Source: Leptolyngbya sp. FACHB-60 | GTDB lineage: Bacteria; Cyanobacteriota; Cyanobacteriia; Phormidesmidales; Phormidesmidaceae | DNA: 64,000 nt | Reading direction: 5' to 3' | NCBI RefSeq assembly: GCF_014695775.1 | Contig: NZ_JACJOX010000017.1 | Span: 186,001-250,000 of the forward strand | In this document: one piece after another, positions 8,993 through 17,919 of the stretch | Numbering within the stretch: position 1 is the stretch's first letter | Layout of the letters: each line of letters starts with the position of its first letter | Position numbers and translations under genes: made by a program | Notes under the pieces: model-generated | Told to the model about the DNA's origin: nothing | Databases searched by the model: none | What the model saw: the letters and a program-made list of their open reading frames with translations, nothing else

Positions 8993-10210
8993 ATGACTAC
9001 TCCTCCATCACCCCTGGCACCCCTGGGCACCCCCTTGAGCAAAGAGGCCCAACGATTGCTGCTGCTAGGGTCGGGTGAGCTGGGTCGTGAGGTGGCCCTG
9101 GAGGCAGTGCGCCTGGGGCTGGAGGTAATTGCCGTCGATCGCTACGACCAGGCCCCAGCCATGACCGTGGCTCACCGCCGCCACGTGATTGACATGCTGG
9201 ATGGCGGAGCGCTCCGCCAAGTCGTCGAGCAGGAGAAGCCATGGCTGATCGTGCCAGAGGTGGAGGCGATCGCCACCGAGACCCTAGTGGCGATGGAAGC
9301 CGAAGGCTGGCGGGTCATTCCCACCGCCCGCGCCACCCAGCTGACCATGAACCGTGAGGGCATTCGGCGGCTGGCCGCCGAAGAATTGGGGCTCAAGACC
9401 TCGCCTTTTCGCTTTGCGGGCACCGAGGCGGAGTACCTGGAGGCGATCAAAGCCATTGGCCTGCCCTGTGTGGTCAAGCCGATTATGAGTTCGTCGGGCA
9501 AAGGCCAGAGCACAGTGCGCCAAGAATCTGAGGTGTTGGCGGCGTGGAAGTATGCCGGGGAAGCGGGTCGGGGCAAGAGCGATCGCGTCATCGTTGAGGG
9601 CTTCGTGCCTTTCGACACCGAGATCACGCTGCTGACGGTGCGGGCGATCGACGGCACCCACTTTTGCCCCCCCATCGGCCACCGCCAAGAGGCGGGCGAC
9701 TACCGTGAGTCGTGGCAGCCCTGTGCCCTGCACCCCGACACCCTGGCGGCCTGCCAGGAAATGGCCAAAGCGGTCACCGATGCCCTGGGCGGCTGGGGAC
9801 TGTTTGGGGTCGAGCTATTTATTGCTGGAGAGGCAGATCAACCCCAGACCGTGTACTTCAGTGAGGTCAGCCCCCGCCCCCACGACACCGGCATGGTGAC
9901 GATGGTGAGCCAGCACCAGTCAGAGTTTGAGCTGCACGTGCGAGCCATTATGGGCCTACCCATTGGCGAAATCACCTTGGTGCAGCCGGGAGCCTCGGCG
10001 GTGATTTTGGCCGAAGGCCAGAGCGACCATCCCCAATACTCTGGCTTGGACAAAGCCTTACAAGTGCCCATGAGCAAAGTGAGGCTGTTTGGCAAGCCTA
10101 CCGCCCACCCTAACCGCCGCATGGGAGTAGCCCTGGCCCTAGGGAATACGGTGGAGGAGGCAAAGGAGCGGGCGATCGCCTGCGCCGAGCAGGTGCAGGT
10201 GATTCTATAA
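8993..10210 (+). CDS. purT: formate-dependent phosphoribosylglycinamide formyltransferase PurT
   Basis: PurT makes formyl-GAR from GAR, formate and ATP in purine synthesis. It is an ATP-grasp enzyme: the N-terminal nucleotide-fold motif [16 protein letters not shown] and DRYDQAPAM are characteristic, followed by [14 protein letters not shown] (the ATP-grasp phosphate loop) and [15 protein letters not shown] (the metal and substrate site). The 405-aa length is about that of the E. coli protein (near 390). The ATG is preceded by GGAG at suitable spacing (GGAGCAACTTGTT). It is divergent from pilM and probably a single-gene unit. Confidence 0.95.
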   Translation: MTTPPSPLAPLGTPLSKEAQRLLLLGSGELGREVALEAVRLGLEVIAVDRYDQAPAMTVAHRRHVIDMLDGGALRQVVEQEKPWLIVPEVEAIATETLVAMEAEGWRVIPTARATQLTMNREGIRRLAAEELGLKTSPFRFAGTEAEYLEAIKAIGLPCVVKPIMSSSGKGQSTVRQESEVLAAWKYAGEAGRGKSDRVIVEGFVPFDTEITLLTVRAIDGTHFCPPIGHRQEAGDYRESWQPCALHPDTLAACQEMAKAVTDALGGWGLFGVELFIAGEADQPQTVYFSEVSPRPHDTGMVTMVSQHQSEFELHVRAIMGLPIGEITLVQPGASAVILAEGQSDHPQYSGLDKALQVPMSKVRLFGKPTAHPNRRMGVALALGNTVEEAKERAIACAEQVQVIL

Positions 10211-10301
10211 ACCCCCGCCACAACCGCACAAATTAAGCGAAAATGAACACCCGTGACTGGGTGCACCCCTTTCGTACTTCGTTCTTCCTTCTTTTTTCGC
10301 C

Positions 10302-11585
10302 ATGAGACTCCGCCCCTACGCCCGCTTTGGTCTGTTTGCCCTATTGGGTCTGATGATGAGCTGGCTAGTGGCCTGCGGTAGCGGACAGCCCAGCGCTACT
10401 GCCCCCGCCGAGGGCGGCAGTCAAGAAGTCGAGTTTTGGACGATGCAGCTCCAGCCCGACTTTACCGACTACTTCAACGGACTGATTGCCGACTACGAAG
10501 CGCAAAACCCCGACGTCACCGTGCGCTGGGTCGATGTGCCCTGGGCCGACATGCAGAGCAAAATTCTCACTGCTGTCACCGCTGGCACCGCTCCCGACGT
10601 GGTCAACCTCAACCCCGACTTTGCCGCCCAGCTAGCCAGCCGCAACGCCTGGCTGCCATTGGATGACAAAGTTTCTGCCGAGGCTAAGCAGGTCTATCTA
10701 CCCAACATCTGGGAAGCTAACACCCTTAACGGCCAGAGCTTCGGCATTCCCTGGTATCTGACCACCAACGTCACCCTGCACAACCAGGCACTCTTGGATG
10801 AGGCCGGGGTAGCCCCGCCCACCACCTACGCTGAGCTGGCCGAAGTGGCCCGTCAGGTGAAAGAAAAAACCGGCAAATACGCCTACTTCACCACCTTTGT
10901 GCCCGAAGATTCTGCCGACGTGCTGCAATCTTTTGTGCAGATGGGGGTCGAGCTGGTGGATGACCAGGGCCAGGCCGCCTTCGACACCGATGCGGGCCGC
11001 GCCGTCTTCCAATACTGGACTGACCTCTACCAGGAAGAACTGCTGCCCCAGGAGGTGCTGACCCAGGGCCATCGCCGGGCGATCGAGCTGTTCCAAGCCG
11101 GGGAAGTGGCGCTGCTGTCCACCGGGGCAGAATTTTTTCCCACCATTGAGGCTAACGCCCCCGATGTTGCTGCCGTCACCGGCAGCGGCCCCCAGATCAC
11201 CGGCGACACCGGCAAGACCAACGTTGCGGTGATGAATGTGGTGATTCCGGCCGGTACTGACGTTCCCGATGCGGCGCTGGATTTTGCGCTGTATGTCACC
11301 AACGACGCCAACCAGCTCAGCTTTGCCAAAGCCGCCAACGTCCTGCCTTCTACCACCGGGGCACTTGAGGATGGCTACTTTGCTGCTCAGGGGACTAAGG
11401 GCGTTGAGAAAGCGCGATCGGTCAGCGCCGAGCAGATGAACCAGGCTGAGGTGCTAATTCCCGCCATGGATGGGATTAAGGAACTGCAAGCGATCATCTA
11501 CGACAACTTACAAGCGGCGATGCTGAGCCAAAAACCAGTAGACCAGGCAGTTAGTGATGCGGCAGCAGCCTGGAACGCTCGGTAG
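10302..11585 (+). CDS. sugar-type ABC transporter substrate-binding lipoprotein (family 1)
   Basis: An extracellular solute-binding protein of the MalE/UgpB class. It has a lipoprotein signal (LMMSWLVACGSG), so Cys25 is the likely anchor. The first strand VEFWTMQLQPDFTDYF and the block APDVVNLNPDFAAQLA are typical of the family. The mature length of about 400 aa is normal. The ligand cannot be told from sequence. It stands 91 bp after purT with no permease or ATPase genes beside it, so it is an orphan binding protein that must use transporter parts encoded elsewhere. Confidence 0.88.
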   Translation: MRLRPYARFGLFALLGLMMSWLVACGSGQPSATAPAEGGSQEVEFWTMQLQPDFTDYFNGLIADYEAQNPDVTVRWVDVPWADMQSKILTAVTAGTAPDVVNLNPDFAAQLASRNAWLPLDDKVSAEAKQVYLPNIWEANTLNGQSFGIPWYLTTNVTLHNQALLDEAGVAPPTTYAELAEVARQVKEKTGKYAYFTTFVPEDSADVLQSFVQMGVELVDDQGQAAFDTDAGRAVFQYWTDLYQEELLPQEVLTQGHRRAIELFQAGEVALLSTGAEFFPTIEANAPDVAAVTGSGPQITGDTGKTNVAVMNVVIPAGTDVPDAALDFALYVTNDANQLSFAKAANVLPSTTGALEDGYFAAQGTKGVEKARSVSAEQMNQAEVLIPAMDGIKELQAIIYDNLQAAMLSQKPVDQAVSDAAAAWNAR

Positions 11586-11623
11586 TGATGTCTCTGATCG
11601 GGAATGCTTCTGCCAAAGCTCAG

Positions 11624-12613
11624 CTAAATTTTGCTGTCTCCAGCTTCGGCAATTCGTCGCAGCGTTTTTTCACCGATCGCAGAATGCCTGGGATGATCCA
11701 TTAGGCCAGTATCCAGCAGCACCACGCCAAAGAAAATGGCCCATCCTAGGGCTCGCTGTAGGGTGGCCTCAGAAATGGGACCATAGGCAGCGATCGCCGC
11801 TCGCCTAGCTGTTTCATCCTCAAACAACATCCACACCGCTGCTAAGTCAGTAGCGATATCGCCCGAGGTGATGTCGCCCCAGTCAATGATGCCGGTCAAC
11901 ACACCATCTTCAACCAGGATGTTGCGAGGGTGAAGATCGCCGTGAAGCCAAGTGGGCGGAGTATCGATTGGCACATTTAAGGCTGATTGCCACAGGATTT
12001 TGAGGGTGGGCGTGATCAGAGCGGTTTTAGTTTCTAGGCGCGCTAGGCGCGCTGCGATCGCCGCCGCCCGGTCTTTCAACGGCACGCCACGAAAGGGATT
12101 CCTGGGCGCATTGGCTGGTGCGGGGGTATGCAGGGCTCGAAGAAATTCCCCAAAGCGGTTTGCCTGCTCTGGATGGGGCGGATCTAGATCGGCGGGGCTG
12201 CCGTTGAGCCAGGGCAAAATGCTCCACCGCCAGGGATAGCCGAGGGCCGGGACGCCTATGCGGCAGGGAACGGGAACAGCGATCGGCAGTTGAGCGGCAA
12301 GGCGCGGCAACCAGGTTTGCTCATGCTCAATCAGGACAGCGGCGATCTGGCGGCGGGGAAGCCGTACCGAGAGGCGATTCGCGCAGCGTAAAGCCTGCGG
12401 CATCCCAGAAACGGGAACCGACTCGAAACGAGTATCCGTCCCGGAATCGCCCAGGCGAAACATGGCATTATCCCAACCCGCATCGACTAGCACAATGTCT
12501 AGGTGCACCAAATCGGGGTGCTGGTCTTGCAGCAACCGTCGAACAAGGATGTTGTCGATGAAGACTTCGGCGTCTGGTGTTTTAACTAAACGCCCAAAAT
12601 CTTTTGGCGACAT
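11624..12613 (-). CDS. aminoglycoside-phosphotransferase-fold kinase carrying an in-frame palindromic insert
   Basis: This is a member of the APH/choline-kinase-like fold, phosphorylating an unknown small molecule. The catalytic loop HGDLHPRNILVE and the metal-binding IIDWGDITSGDIATDLAAVW are complete. The ATG at 12613 (MSPKDFGRL) fits the family better than the open frame to 12688. Family members run directly from LGD to a strand like RLSVRLPRR; here 23 extra residues (SGTDTRFESVP...RCAN) separate them. The extra DNA belongs to a 77-bp repeat that also occurs at 46496-46571 (see repeat entries). The insert falls in a loop of the N-lobe, so activity may be kept. It is convergent with the binding-protein gene. 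Confidence 0.85.
   Translation of the reverse strand: MSPKDFGRLVKTPDAEVFIDNILVRRLLQDQHPDLVHLDIVLVDAGWDNAMFRLGDSGTDTRFESVPVSGMPQALRCANRLSVRLPRRQIAAVLIEHEQTWLPRLAAQLPIAVPVPCRIGVPALGYPWRWSILPWLNGSPADLDPPHPEQANRFGEFLRALHTPAPANAPRNPFRGVPLKDRAAAIAARLARLETKTALITPTLKILWQSALNVPIDTPPTWLHGDLHPRNILVEDGVLTGIIDWGDITSGDIATDLAAVWMLFEDETARRAAIAAYGPISEATLQRALGWAIFFGVVLLDTGLMDHPRHSAIGEKTLRRIAEAGDSKI
12374..12450. repeat. 77-bp palindromic element, copy A, in frame within the APH-fold kinase gene
   Basis: The element begins GCGATTCGCG and ends GGAATCGC, so the tips are inverted (GCGATTC/GAATCGC). Inside are nested stems: ACTCG-AAA-CGAGT, flanked by CGGGA/TCCCG, and GCC-TGC-GGC. It matches copy B at 46496-46571 at roughly 66 of 77 positions with one 1-nt gap. 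Removing 69 bp restores GGCGATCGCC, a HIP1 site, and the codons for LGDRLSV. This indicates insertion into a HIP1 octamer without loss of reading frame. Confidence 0.85.
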
Positions 12614-12724
12614 AGCTAGTCCCAACCTTAAAAGCCTGATGGCGTATGGGGTGCATGACAGTGAAGCAGCATTTGAATAGCTAGCCACCTGGCCACAGAA
12701 CAGCCAAAAACATCCTGCGAATAA

Positions 12725-13111
12725 TTATGACTTGAGCAGTTGATCTAGAATCGCTCGGGCCGGTTGGGCGCGCTCCAGCGCTCCTTGGTAGTCGCTGTAG
12801 AGCTTTAGCAACTTAGAGAGGCCGCTAATGCCGCCGCGCAGTTCCTCCAAATCGTCTCCCGATACCAGTTCGCCGTCGAGCAGCCGCACAATTAGCGGCT
12901 TGATGTCGCCCACATCCTGCCGGGCTTTTTGCAGTTTTTCGACAGTGCTCAGTAGAGTCTTAAGGTCTTTGAACAGGTCGTCAATTTGGTCATGATCAAC
13001 CGCTTCAACAACGGTGTCTTCACCGTCGTCATTGACTGGAGCCGTATCGTCTAAATCTAGAGTGGTGGTGTCTGTCTCTGCCACTGCGCCGTTACCTTTT
13101 GCCTTTGCCAT
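12725..13111 (-). CDS. small acidic hypothetical protein
   Basis: I do not recognise a family. The first 45 residues are acidic, Thr/Asp-rich and probably disordered. Residues about 45-125 are predicted helical with heptad-like leucines (IDDLFKDLKTLLSTVEKLQ, LRGGISGLSKLLKLYSDY), suggesting a coiled coil or helical bundle. No signal or membrane segment is present, so it is likely cytosolic. The ATG has GGAG 8 nt upstream. It stands alone on the minus strand between the kinase gene and the HpsL-like gene. Confidence 0.7.
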   Translation of the reverse strand: MAKAKGNGAVAETDTTTLDLDDTAPVNDDGEDTVVEAVDHDQIDDLFKDLKTLLSTVEKLQKARQDVGDIKPLIVRLLDGELVSGDDLEELRGGISGLSKLLKLYSDYQGALERAQPARAILDQLLKS

Positions 13112-13288
13112 TGAGCTGTCTCCGTAGAAACCATGAATGGGGAGAGTATAGTCTAACGTGGTTCAAAAGTACTACAAATCAATTCGCTGCTTTTCTTGAG
13201 TTTTACCACGCTCACCCTTCTGGAGCACATTAAGTTGCGCGAACAGACAGTTCTCTAAGGGCAAAACCTGACCCAGTGCAGCATGCCT

Positions 13289-15058
13289 TTACTCAAACAC
13301 AATTGTTTCCTGCTTCTGAAGCTGCTTTTTCTCTCGGGGGGTAAGCTTGCGACGGCGGCTGGCCTCTTCTAGACGCTGCTGCAACCGCTCTTTTTGGTCA
13401 ATTTCGGGCAGCTTGAGCACAATACCCGCTGCCAGCCAGTAATACACATTTACCGGATCTACATCAAGCGGGTAGTAGTAGGGAAAGATGCTGATAAATA
13501 GCACAAACACCCACATAGATGCACCGTAGCCCCGCAGGTTAGGGTCTTTAATCGAGCGGTAGGCTTTGAAGGTGGCAAAAGTGAGGGTGAGGTAGACTGC
13601 CAGAGTGGCCAGCAGCCCCAAAGGACCGATTTCGTACATGAGCTTGGGGTGGTAGGTTTCGACCAGCTCGGTTTTGCCAAAGATGCGGGCGGCGTTAGTG
13701 GCGCGACCTACTCCTCGGCCTAAGATGCCTTCCTGCTGTTTTTGAGCCCACTGAAACTGTTGCACAATAAACTCGTGGGGCGGCGAGGCACTCCAGCGGC
13801 TTTCGAAGCTGGCCCACCGTTCATTAACCACCGCTGGGTTTTGAGCCACAAACACGCTCAAGATCAGCGCCAGACCAATGCCAATTGGCAAAAATCGCCT
13901 CAGGTTGGCCACCTGCCCCGTGAGCACCAGCAGGCCCACAATGGTGACAGGTACCAGAGCTAGAGCGATGCGCTGACCAGAGACCACCGCCATTACCCCT
14001 ACCGCCGCTAGCGACCCCAAACCCACGATGCGCCACAGGGGACTGCGATCGCTAAACGCCGTGCCAAAGGCAAAAAATCCGCTCGAAATCAAAAACCAGC
14101 CCCACTGCCACGGGGCGTTAAAGGTGCCGGGCAGACGAATTTGCCCCTGTGCCGGGGTATACAGCAGCGACCCACCCACGAAACAGCGGGCTTCCAGCGA
14201 TGCTTTAAACAGGTCTTCGCCCTCGCCGATGGTGCCCTGGCAAATGCCCAGCCGCAGCATCATGTATTGAATGAAGCCTAGGCCGCAGCAGACCAAAATC
14301 AGCACCACTTGCAGGCGCAGGAGAAAGTAGATGTCTTCGCGATCGCGCAGCAAATAGTAAATGCACGGAATAATCAGCACGTAGCCGATCAGCACCTTCA
14401 GGCCCAGCACCCCAATCAAAATCGGCACCTCGCCCCCAGCCGCATCGAGCTGCTGCCCGCCGTTGACCACCAGCAAGGTCAGCCCGCTTAACCCCAACAG
14501 TGTCAGCAGCGGAAGTTTGATCATTTGAGGAATAATCAGCGGCTGCCGGGTGCGGCGACAAAACTGAATTACCCCAAGCAGCGCTGGAATGTAGATGGCA
14601 TCTTTAGCCAGCTGCAAAATGCCGCTGCCCCCCAAGGCGTAGGTGACGGTGCCGCTAAAGGGCACGTAGATAATCAGCCCGTAGATCGCCTGGCGGGGAT
14701 ATTTGAAGGAGAGGGCGAGACAGGCGATCGCCACCACCGCCGCCAGGGCCAGCTTGGGTTCGCCCAGCAGCGCCAGTAAAATCCCGATCAGTCCGGCCAC
14801 AAACAGCGTCGCTGATAAGTACTGAATCAGTTCTTTGCGCGCCTTTTGGGCATGGCGCTTCTTCGCCCGCTCTTCTTTGCGGCTGAGGGGAGGCACTTGA
14901 TCCGCCTTATCCTGTTTGCCCTTGTCTCGCTGCCGGGGTCGCGTCGCGTTTACCTGAGTCTGGGGATTATCTACCACGGCACGATCCCATGGGGCTTGCA
15001 CTGTCAGGGTAGCCTCTAGCTCGACGCTTTGAGCAGCACGCACCCTATCGCCACACAT
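13289..15058 (-). CDS. polytopic membrane protein of the O-antigen polymerase/ligase class, HpsL-like
   Basis: About 90 basic and charged cytoplasmic residues (LSRKEERAKKRHAQKARKEL) are followed by roughly ten to twelve hydrophobic segments and a charged C-terminal tail. A large loop near residues 270-320 holds LPGTFNAPWQWGWF, and a later loop ends in the GRGVGRATNAARIFG region, as in Wzy/WaaL-type polysaccharide polymerases. The basic N-terminus plus FKYPRQAIYGLIIYVPFSGTVTYALGG recalls the cyanobacterial hormogonium polysaccharide protein HpsL, but I hold that name only as a suggestion. The role would be polymerising or exporting an extracellular polysaccharide. The neighbours do not include other hps genes. 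Confidence 0.8.
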   Translation of the reverse strand: MCGDRVRAAQSVELEATLTVQAPWDRAVVDNPQTQVNATRPRQRDKGKQDKADQVPPLSRKEERAKKRHAQKARKELIQYLSATLFVAGLIGILLALLGEPKLALAAVVAIACLALSFKYPRQAIYGLIIYVPFSGTVTYALGGSGILQLAKDAIYIPALLGVIQFCRRTRQPLIIPQMIKLPLLTLLGLSGLTLLVVNGGQQLDAAGGEVPILIGVLGLKVLIGYVLIIPCIYYLLRDREDIYFLLRLQVVLILVCCGLGFIQYMMLRLGICQGTIGEGEDLFKASLEARCFVGGSLLYTPAQGQIRLPGTFNAPWQWGWFLISSGFFAFGTAFSDRSPLWRIVGLGSLAAVGVMAVVSGQRIALALVPVTIVGLLVLTGQVANLRRFLPIGIGLALILSVFVAQNPAVVNERWASFESRWSASPPHEFIVQQFQWAQKQQEGILGRGVGRATNAARIFGKTELVETYHPKLMYEIGPLGLLATLAVYLTLTFATFKAYRSIKDPNLRGYGASMWVFVLFISIFPYYYPLDVDPVNVYYWLAAGIVLKLPEIDQKERLQQRLEEASRRRKLTPREKKQLQKQETIVFE

Positions 15059-15070
15059 TCCATCACAACC

Positions 15071-15103
15071 AGCGGAACCCAGATGCTACATCTGGGTTCC
15101 GCT
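15071..15103 (+). terminator. perfect 15-bp hairpin with plus-strand T-tract, orientation unexpected
   Basis: AGCGGAACCCAGATG pairs perfectly with CATCTGGGTTCCGCT across a CTA loop. A T6 run follows at about 15109-15114 on the plus strand, so it looks like an intrinsic terminator for rightward transcription, yet both flanking genes are on the minus strand. For a leftward transcript it would be a hairpin just upstream of the HpsL-like start codon, without a U-run. Confidence 0.6.
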
Positions 15104-15164
15104 CGCTACTTTTTTAGGGCTGCATGACTGGTCGAGTTCCAGACCTAAAGTTCAAACCTAGAAC

Positions 15165-16223
15165 TTACGACTCAAACCCAAAATCCCAGACAATCGGCTC
15201 CCAACCATAGGCATCGCCCTGGGCGCGCACATGGCCGAGGCCGGGGAAGGGCATGTGGGGCACCAGCAGTTTGCGGCGATCGCCCACGACGGTCTCTAGC
15301 AGCTGTTTCCGCGTGGCTACACCCTGGCTGGGGTCGGTGTCAAACGCCACCTCCCAGTCGGGGTTTTCTAAGTTGAGGGGATCGCTAAAGAACACATCCC
15401 CCGTGGCCAGCAAGCTGTCGTCGCCAGAGGTGATCAGGTAAGAGGCTTGCCCAGGGGTGTGGCCCACCGAAGGCACCGACACAACGCCGGGAATGATCTC
15501 ATCGCCCAGAGCAAAGCGAGTGGTGCGATCGCCGATCGCGCCTAGCCATTCCTGCGCCACTGCCACCGTAGTCGCCTGGGTGTCTGCATCCACCAGCGAG
15601 TTAGGCATTTCCACTGTCGGGGCAGTCCAGAAGTCCCACTCGGTCTCTGAGATGTAGTAGCTGGCATTGGCAAATACCGGGTTGCCGCTGACGTCGAGAA
15701 TGCCGCCGATGTGGTCGGGGTGGGCATGTGTCAAAATGATGGTGTCAATGGTGTCTAGGGTAATGCCCGACGCTTCCAGGTTGCTGGTCAGATAGCCCAC
15801 GGTAGGGCCAAAGGTATTGCCCGCCCCGGTGTCGATCAGCACCCGGTGCTCATCGGTCTCCAGGTACAGCACATTGAGGTGGGCCAAGACATTGTCAGTC
15901 GGCAAAAAGTTGTCGGCTAGGGCGGCGGCGGCGGCCTCTGGGTCAGCATTGGGCACAAAGAAGCCGACCGGGAAAGTCAGTATGCCGTCGCTCATCACCA
16001 TGGCTTTGTAGTCGCCCACGGCGAAGCGGTAGGCCGTGGCATTGGTGGGGGTGGCCCGCTCGACAGCGGGTTCGTCTTGGGCCAGGACAATCGAGGACGG
16101 CAAGGGCAGCCCGCCCAGCCAGAGGGAAAAGCCGAGGGTCACCGTGGCGATGAGAGCCATCAGTCCCCATCGCTTTCGGCCCCACTGCGTTGAACGCTTT
16201 GCAGCAGTTAAGAAATTGGGCAC
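15165..16223 (-). CDS. exported metallo-beta-lactamase-fold hydrolase
   Basis: The protein has a basic N-terminus and a hydrophobic signal segment, so it is likely periplasmic or membrane-anchored. The metal-binding motif THAHPDHIGG, the second histidine motif VGHTPGQ, the bridging aspartate in LLATGDVFFSDP and a late histidine (PHMPFPG) give a complete dinuclear metal site. The family includes lactonases and related hydrolases; the substrate is unknown. GAGGAG lies 7 nt before a GTG at 16223, so that start is preferred over an in-frame TTG at 16238. It is followed by the HpsL-like gene about 107 bp away. Confidence 0.85.
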   Translation of the reverse strand: MPNFLTAAKRSTQWGRKRWGLMALIATVTLGFSLWLGGLPLPSSIVLAQDEPAVERATPTNATAYRFAVGDYKAMVMSDGILTFPVGFFVPNADPEAAAAALADNFLPTDNVLAHLNVLYLETDEHRVLIDTGAGNTFGPTVGYLTSNLEASGITLDTIDTIILTHAHPDHIGGILDVSGNPVFANASYYISETEWDFWTAPTVEMPNSLVDADTQATTVAVAQEWLGAIGDRTTRFALGDEIIPGVVSVPSVGHTPGQASYLITSGDDSLLATGDVFFSDPLNLENPDWEVAFDTDPSQGVATRKQLLETVVGDRRKLLVPHMPFPGLGHVRAQGDAYGWEPIVWDFGFES

Positions 16224-16538
16224 GTATCGTCTCCTCAATACAAGGTCAGGCTTCTATCGGGGAATTCCCCCATATCCTCACCTATGGTAGAGCAGGAGGT
16301 TTGCCGCTGCAGACCGCTGGATTAGGATGGAACCAGCGATCGCCCCAGAGATCTCTACTCGCTGCCCACCTCGCCAGAAGAGAGCGCCCATGCCACCGCT
16401 CACCATCAGAATTACGTATCCAATAACGTAGGATAGCCGTCCCGGCTGTCCATGGTCAGGCAAGATGCCTAACCCACAAAACTTGAGTTTTATTGAATCC
16501 TCATTCCTTTTCGTCACTCAAATATTGCCCTAAATATT
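16224..16538. other. intergenic region with small hairpin motifs
   Basis: About 315 bp between the divergent hydrolase and sensor-kinase genes. A hairpin at 16431-16451 (GGATAGCCG-TCC-CGGCTGTCC, one G-T pair) is followed by AGGC-AAGAT-GCCT at 16458-16470. I recall similar short hairpin clusters in other cyanobacterial intergenic regions but could not check. A 79-codon minus frame across the region shows no family features and is not called. Confidence 0.4.
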
Positions 16539-17918
16539 ATGTTTCAGGCGACTCGGCGGCGACTGGCGCTTTGGTATACGGCAGTGACGGCAGTGCTGCT
16601 GCTGCTGTTTGCCAGCGGGTTTTATCTCTACGTGCGCACCACCCTGGTTGAGCGGGTGGATGACACGCTCAACCATGTAGTGGAGATTGTGGAGCGATCG
16701 CTGGTCATAGAACCCGATGCCACCGGGGATCACATCTTTGCCACCGTCGATACCAATAGTCCACCGCTGCGGGTCAACGTAGAAGCCAGCTTTCGCGACA
16801 ACGCCCAGGCCGTCGAAGACGACCACATCGACCTAGAGTGGTTTGGCCCCAGCGGCCAGCTGCTGTGGTCAACCTTTGCAGACCTACAGCCCGTGCCCCT
16901 GCATGTCAACCCAGCGGGGGAAACGGTGCGGGTAGGGCAAGAGACCTTCTTTCGCCAGATTACCGAGCGGGTGCAGGTCGATGGCCAGGTGCTGGGCTAC
17001 TTACGGGTCAGCCACCCGTGGTTTGAGGTAACGAAACCCAGCCGCAGACTGATTGTAGATTTGGCCCTGGGCACCAGCCTGATGGTGGGGGCGGTGGCGG
17101 CGATCGGCTGGCTGCTGTCAGGGATCGCCATGGCCCCGGTGCGCGACTCGTATCAGCAGCTCAAGCAGTTTACCGCCGATGCCTCCCACGAGTTGCGCAA
17201 CCCGATCGCCGTGATTCAGACCAATGCCCAAGTGGCGTTGTCAGACCCCAACCCCGATGTGGAGATTCAGCAGAAGCAATTTCAGGTGATCGAGCGGCTG
17301 ACCCGGCGGCTGGGGCGGCTAGTGGATGACCTGCTGTTTCTCGCCCGTCAGGAGAGCGGGCTCATTGCCTTCACCCCCGCTTCGCTCAGCCTGGCTGGGC
17401 TGCTGGAGGACGTGCTGGAGGAGCAGCAGGTGATGGCTACCGAGCGCCAGATCGCGCTGCGAGTGAATGTGGCGGAAGCCACTGCTGGCAAACCACGCTC
17501 TAAAAACCCAGCGTTACTGGCAGCTCCCCCCACTGCCAGTTCCACGATTTTGGGTGATCCCGGCCAGCTCACCCGGTTGTTCACCAATCTGATCAGCAAT
17601 GCGGTGCAGTACACCCCCAGTGGCGGCACTGTGACGGTAAACGTAAAGCCCATCAAGCATCAGGGACAGTCAGGAGTTCAAGTAACCGTGCAGGACACAG
17701 GGATTGGTATGGATAGCGAGGCCATCACCCACGCCTTCGATCGCTTTTACCGGGCCGATCCCTCGCGGTTGCGCAGTGGGGAGCAGGGGACGGGGCTGGG
17801 ACTGGCGATCGCAAAGGTAATCGTTGATACGCACAGAGGGCACATCCACCTCGATAGCCAGCTTGGCCAGGGAACCACAGTCACCGTCGTGCTACCCCAG
17901 GGGGGATTGGGCGGATAG
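16539..17918 (+). CDS. membrane sensor histidine kinase
   Basis: Two membrane segments (about residues 11-31 and 165-190) bracket a periplasmic or extracytoplasmic sensor of about 130 residues. Phosphoacceptor H-box DASHELRNPIAVIQ, N-box LFTNLISNAVQYTP, G1 VQDTGIGM and G2 GTGLGLAIAKVIVDTH follow, so the kinase core is complete. No response-regulator gene is adjacent, which makes it an orphan kinase. The next gene, an acetyltransferase, starts 1 nt after its stop, so the two are translated together. The stimulus cannot be inferred. Confidence 0.9.
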   Translation: MFQATRRRLALWYTAVTAVLLLLFASGFYLYVRTTLVERVDDTLNHVVEIVERSLVIEPDATGDHIFATVDTNSPPLRVNVEASFRDNAQAVEDDHIDLEWFGPSGQLLWSTFADLQPVPLHVNPAGETVRVGQETFFRQITERVQVDGQVLGYLRVSHPWFEVTKPSRRLIVDLALGTSLMVGAVAAIGWLLSGIAMAPVRDSYQQLKQFTADASHELRNPIAVIQTNAQVALSDPNPDVEIQQKQFQVIERLTRRLGRLVDDLLFLARQESGLIAFTPASLSLAGLLEDVLEEQQVMATERQIALRVNVAEATAGKPRSKNPALLAAPPTASSTILGDPGQLTRLFTNLISNAVQYTPSGGTVTVNVKPIKHQGQSGVQVTVQDTGIGMDSEAITHAFDRFYRADPSRLRSGEQGTGLGLAIAKVIVDTHRGHIHLDSQLGQGTTVTVVLPQGGLGG

Positions 17919-17919
17919 A

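Noticed and set aside
16278..16517. 79-codon minus-strand frame with one hydrophobic stretch
   Set aside because: It covers the hairpin cluster between two divergent genes, has no start signal and no family match.
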